Below, piece by piece: positions 57,737 through 64,000 of a stretch of DNA of 64,000 nt. The notes beneath the pieces were generated by a model. That model had not been told where the DNA came from and searched no databases. It saw only the letters and a list, made by a program, of their open reading frames with translations. Location of the stretch: positions 248,001 to 312,000 of the forward strand of contig JASANH010000339.1 in the NCBI GenBank assembly GCA_030248295.1, given 5' to 3'. Position 1 is the first letter of the stretch. Each line of letters opens with the position of its first letter. Source of the DNA: Mesodorylaimus sp. YZB2_4. Lineage: Eukaryota; Nematoda; Enoplea; Dorylaimida; Dorylaimidae. Both the position numbers and the translations under genes were made by a program.

Positions 57737-59266
57737 ATGAAACGAATCCAAGCAATCATCTTGGTCGGCATGCTTGTGATGACGGTCTACCCGAAAGTGG
57801 GAGCGATCGACGGCAACGAGGAGAATACAATTTTTACAAATGGCGTTTCTACACCGCCAACTACGTCTGAGCTGTTGACGTCGACCATTCCTACGACGTC
57901 GACCACTTCCACGAAACCGACCACATCCACGAAACCGACCACTTCCACGAAGCCGACCACTTCCACGAAGCCGACCACTTCCACGAAGCCGACCACGTCC
58001 ACGGCGCCGACCACTTCCACGAAGCCGACCACGTCCACGAAGCCGACCACTTCCACGGCGCCGACCACTTCCACGGCGCCGACCACTTCCACGATTTCAA
58101 CTAAAAAGTCCAACGCCTCAAGCACCACTTCCGAGCCAAAGTCATCCAGCACGACCAGCGCAGCTCCCACGATCACTACAGTACTGCCGTTGGTGACGTT
58201 CGCCGACTTCGTCGATTTTGAATTCCTGTTCAAAATCACTGGCGCCAAGACTATGCTTGATGTGGACGGTATCCCGAGGCTGCTTGTCGAAATCTCCGAC
58301 AAGTTTCTAAAGGACAAGTCGGGTCACGATCCCACGGTTTGTGTCAAGTTTTTCATCGAACCGACCAGTCAAGGCGTGGCTTTCGACTTGCCCAAGGGCG
58401 CCAAGGACAAGACGACCAGGTCGATCGTACAACAAGCCTTGGACAAGCCAGACAGCAACAGCACGTGCCGCTCCAGGAAAGAGGCTCACAAAGGCCCCGT
58501 AATCGTGGAAAAGTTCGTTGGTTCGTCCGCCTACTGGACCGAAGAGGAAATGGCCAAAGCTCGCCAGAATCGCAAACAGGAAAAGAAGGCAGCCTTCGTG
58601 ATGACCAGCAGCTTCGGTGCTCCTGGACACGGTCAAAAAGGGATGACGCAAGTGGCGATAGCGATCGTCGGCAATGACACGATCCATCAGTTCAATATAG
58701 CAGCTTCTTTCGGAGATGCCTCGCCGAGTTTGGTTGACACGTTGGTGACCTCAATGCGCGCCGTGTTCAATCAATGCGTGTACGAAGTTCACGATTCCTT
58801 CTGCGCCTACATCATGGGACTGAAATGCGTCCGCACCGAACTCATGAAGCTGCGCGAAGACGTTAGTCCAGAAATCGCCCCTTTCTGCGGCTCACCCACT
58901 GGTCGCACGTTCGACTGCGAATCGACTGCGTGCGAGCAAGAGTGCGAGCGAGGTCTCTCGAACGAGCCGTGCAAACCAGAGTGCGGTCCCGGATTCAAGA
59001 ATCTCACGCTGGTCGGCCTGTACGCCTATTGCTCGCCACGGTGGGCCGACTGTACGAATGGTCCGTGTGTATCGACACCTTCAAAGTCGCAACGCTCGCT
59101 ACGCGCAGTCCTCGGCAAGGCGTTCATGATTTTGGGCGTGTTGATGTTTGGCTTTTCAGGCATGGGCTTGATCGTCATGCGGTGCCTCGTCGGAGCCAAA
59201 CCGGACTCTGCTAACAGCGCCGTGCCCAGCAAGCGAAAGAAAACTGGTGGAAAGAAGGCGAAGTGA
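57737..59266 (+). CDS. mucin-like type I membrane glycoprotein, ectodomain unknown
   Basis: Single-exon frame, 509 aa from the ATG at 57737. It has a signal peptide (MKRIQAIILVGMLVMTVYP). Next is a Thr/Ser-rich stalk of about eleven tandem PTTST(K/A) hexamers (18-bp repeats at about 57890-58100), ideal for O-glycosylation. An unrecognised globular region of about 230 residues follows, then a cysteine-rich module (CESTACEQECERGLSN, CKPECGPGF, WADCTNGPC). One transmembrane helix (FMILGVLMFGFSGMGLIVM) and a 24-residue strongly basic cytosolic tail (KRKKTGGKKAK) end the protein. It is likely a cell-surface or cuticle-facing coat protein. The absence of introns is unusual beside its neighbours. 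I do not recognise the globular domain and assign no function. Confidence 0.75.
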   Translation: MKRIQAIILVGMLVMTVYPKVGAIDGNEENTIFTNGVSTPPTTSELLTSTIPTTSTTSTKPTTSTKPTTSTKPTTSTKPTTSTKPTTSTAPTTSTKPTTSTKPTTSTAPTTSTAPTTSTISTKKSNASSTTSEPKSSSTTSAAPTITTVLPLVTFADFVDFEFLFKITGAKTMLDVDGIPRLLVEISDKFLKDKSGHDPTVCVKFFIEPTSQGVAFDLPKGAKDKTTRSIVQQALDKPDSNSTCRSRKEAHKGPVIVEKFVGSSAYWTEEEMAKARQNRKQEKKAAFVMTSSFGAPGHGQKGMTQVAIAIVGNDTIHQFNIAASFGDASPSLVDTLVTSMRAVFNQCVYEVHDSFCAYIMGLKCVRTELMKLREDVSPEIAPFCGSPTGRTFDCESTACEQECERGLSNEPCKPECGPGFKNLTLVGLYAYCSPRWADCTNGPCVSTPSKSQRSLRAVLGKAFMILGVLMFGFSGMGLIVMRCLVGAKPDSANSAVPSKRKKTGGKKAK

Positions 59267-60089
59267 CCTGCGATGCTGTTCGTGGTGTGCGTACTGCGCT
59301 GTGACGAGTCTGACCCATGCAACTACTCCATACGCTAACCAGGGCCGAGGCATTAGTGTTCGGGGACAGTCTATCCAAACTGCTTGAATCGTCCCAACTT
59401 GCTCCACCATACACAGCACTGATAAGGTCTCATTTTACACACGGCTAGGAAAAGCGCAAAATAAATAAGAGCATGTCAGTTGGTAAATCGGGATCACATC
59501 AGCTGGGATATGCGAGTTATAGGACGACAGTCACATTGCAGCTAGTCCAAGCCAGGGACGTGGAAAAGTGCACGACGGGTAAAATACATGTCACTCAATG
59601 TGCCCACGTCAAAGCGTAGCCTACTCGCGAATGATATGCACGGCTGTTCCGCATGCATTCATAACAGCCAGCCCGAATCTAATCAAAGTCACTTTTCACG
59701 AATCAAATGTAGATGCCACGCAAAAAAGTGAAACATCACAAAACTGCTGAGTTCGGCATGTCCTTACAAACAAGCATACCTAGAGTATATCCGGGCTAGG
59801 TGCCATTGTGACCTGGGCACAGCAAACTCGTCACCTCGGAATAAACAGTAAGCTCCTACGACGGCCCACAATAGACAATAGAAAAACACAATTTAAACTA
59901 CCAAGTGCAATCCACACTCGAAATTTGATGGGGTGGAGAGAAAAGTAAGTGCAGCTTGGGCTCCGATGGCGACACAGAGCTGCTCACTACGAAACAGTAA
60001 TGGCACAAAGCTATATGTAGGAGATCCATGCGTCATATACCAGTGCCATAGTCAACGCGGAAGGGTCGTTCCAAATGTCCTGATGCAGG
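59267..60089. other. intergenic, nothing recognised
   Basis: Lies between convergent genes (mucin-like + and KH-domain -), so it should hold both 3' UTRs. No coding frame with family features. Confidence 0.45.

Positions 60090-64000
<3,911 letters not shown>

Noticed and set aside
57787..58317. Long minus-strand frame rich in Val/Gly/Glu opposite the mucin-like gene
   Set aside because: It is the antisense reading of the 18-bp repeat and flanks. The plus strand has a signal peptide, cysteine module and membrane span, so the minus frame is a shadow.

Overview
The window is a piece of a nuclear genome from an ecdysozoan invertebrate, most likely a nematode or a close relative. That reading is inference. 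It rests on a tau-family protein built like nematode PTL-1, a TRPV channel of the OSM-9/Inactive type, an MSP-domain protein, a DEG/ENaC channel, a divergent PP1-like phosphatase and two MATH/BTB-like proteins. Genes are compact, with many short GT-AG introns (three use GC-AG). For most multi-exon genes I rebuilt the exon chain by hand. In the complete models the exon phases join and the summed CDS length is an exact multiple of three.

Layout, left to right: the 5' end of a secreted LRR protein (-, cut by the window edge); a repeat-rich gene-poor stretch; an uncharacterised membrane protein (-, 4.1-5.2 kb); ribosomal protein S14 (+, 6.0-7.2 kb); a 15-exon TRPV channel (-, 7.4-16.7 kb) with a PP1-like phosphatase gene nested antisense in one intron (11.5-12.6 kb); a GMC oxidoreductase (+, 17.3-21.1 kb) divergent from the TRPV gene; CstF-64 (+, 21.6-23.8 kb); a tau/MAP-family gene with one tubulin-binding repeat per exon (-, 24.8-28.2 kb); a gene-poor stretch; a BTB protein (-, 31.9-33.2 kb); an MSP-domain protein (-, 34.5-35.2 kb); an EF-hand protein with a long K/P/A-rich leader (-, 35.7-37.0 kb), divergent from an SH3-SH2-tyrosine kinase (+, 37.2-39.5 kb); a small hAT transposon (39.8-40.9 kb); a second BTB paralogue (-, 41.7-43.0 kb); another gene-poor stretch; phosphoglycerate kinase (-, 48.3-51.2 kb); a 63-aa membrane protein (-); a DEG/ENaC channel (-, 53.1-54.8 kb); a mucin-like membrane protein (+, 57.7-59.3 kb); and the 3' part of a PCBP-type KH-domain gene (-, 60.1 kb to beyond the right edge).

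The intergenic and intronic space is rich in short interspersed elements. I could define at least four families (A-D), three of them tRNA-headed, with copies in both orientations and several clear target-site duplications. There is also a MITE nested inside a SINE in the RPS14 intron, the hAT element with an 8-bp duplication, and several near-perfect hairpins.

The neighbouring genes do not form one pathway. The gene set is a mix of housekeeping (RPS14, PGK, CstF-64), signalling and sensory (TRPV, DEG/ENaC, tyrosine kinase), cytoskeletal (tau) and surface (mucin) genes. No CRISPR array, operon or prokaryotic system is present, and I found no wholly new system. The most novel-looking material is the transposon nesting, a decayed exon duplication in the TRPV gene, and unusual domain architectures.
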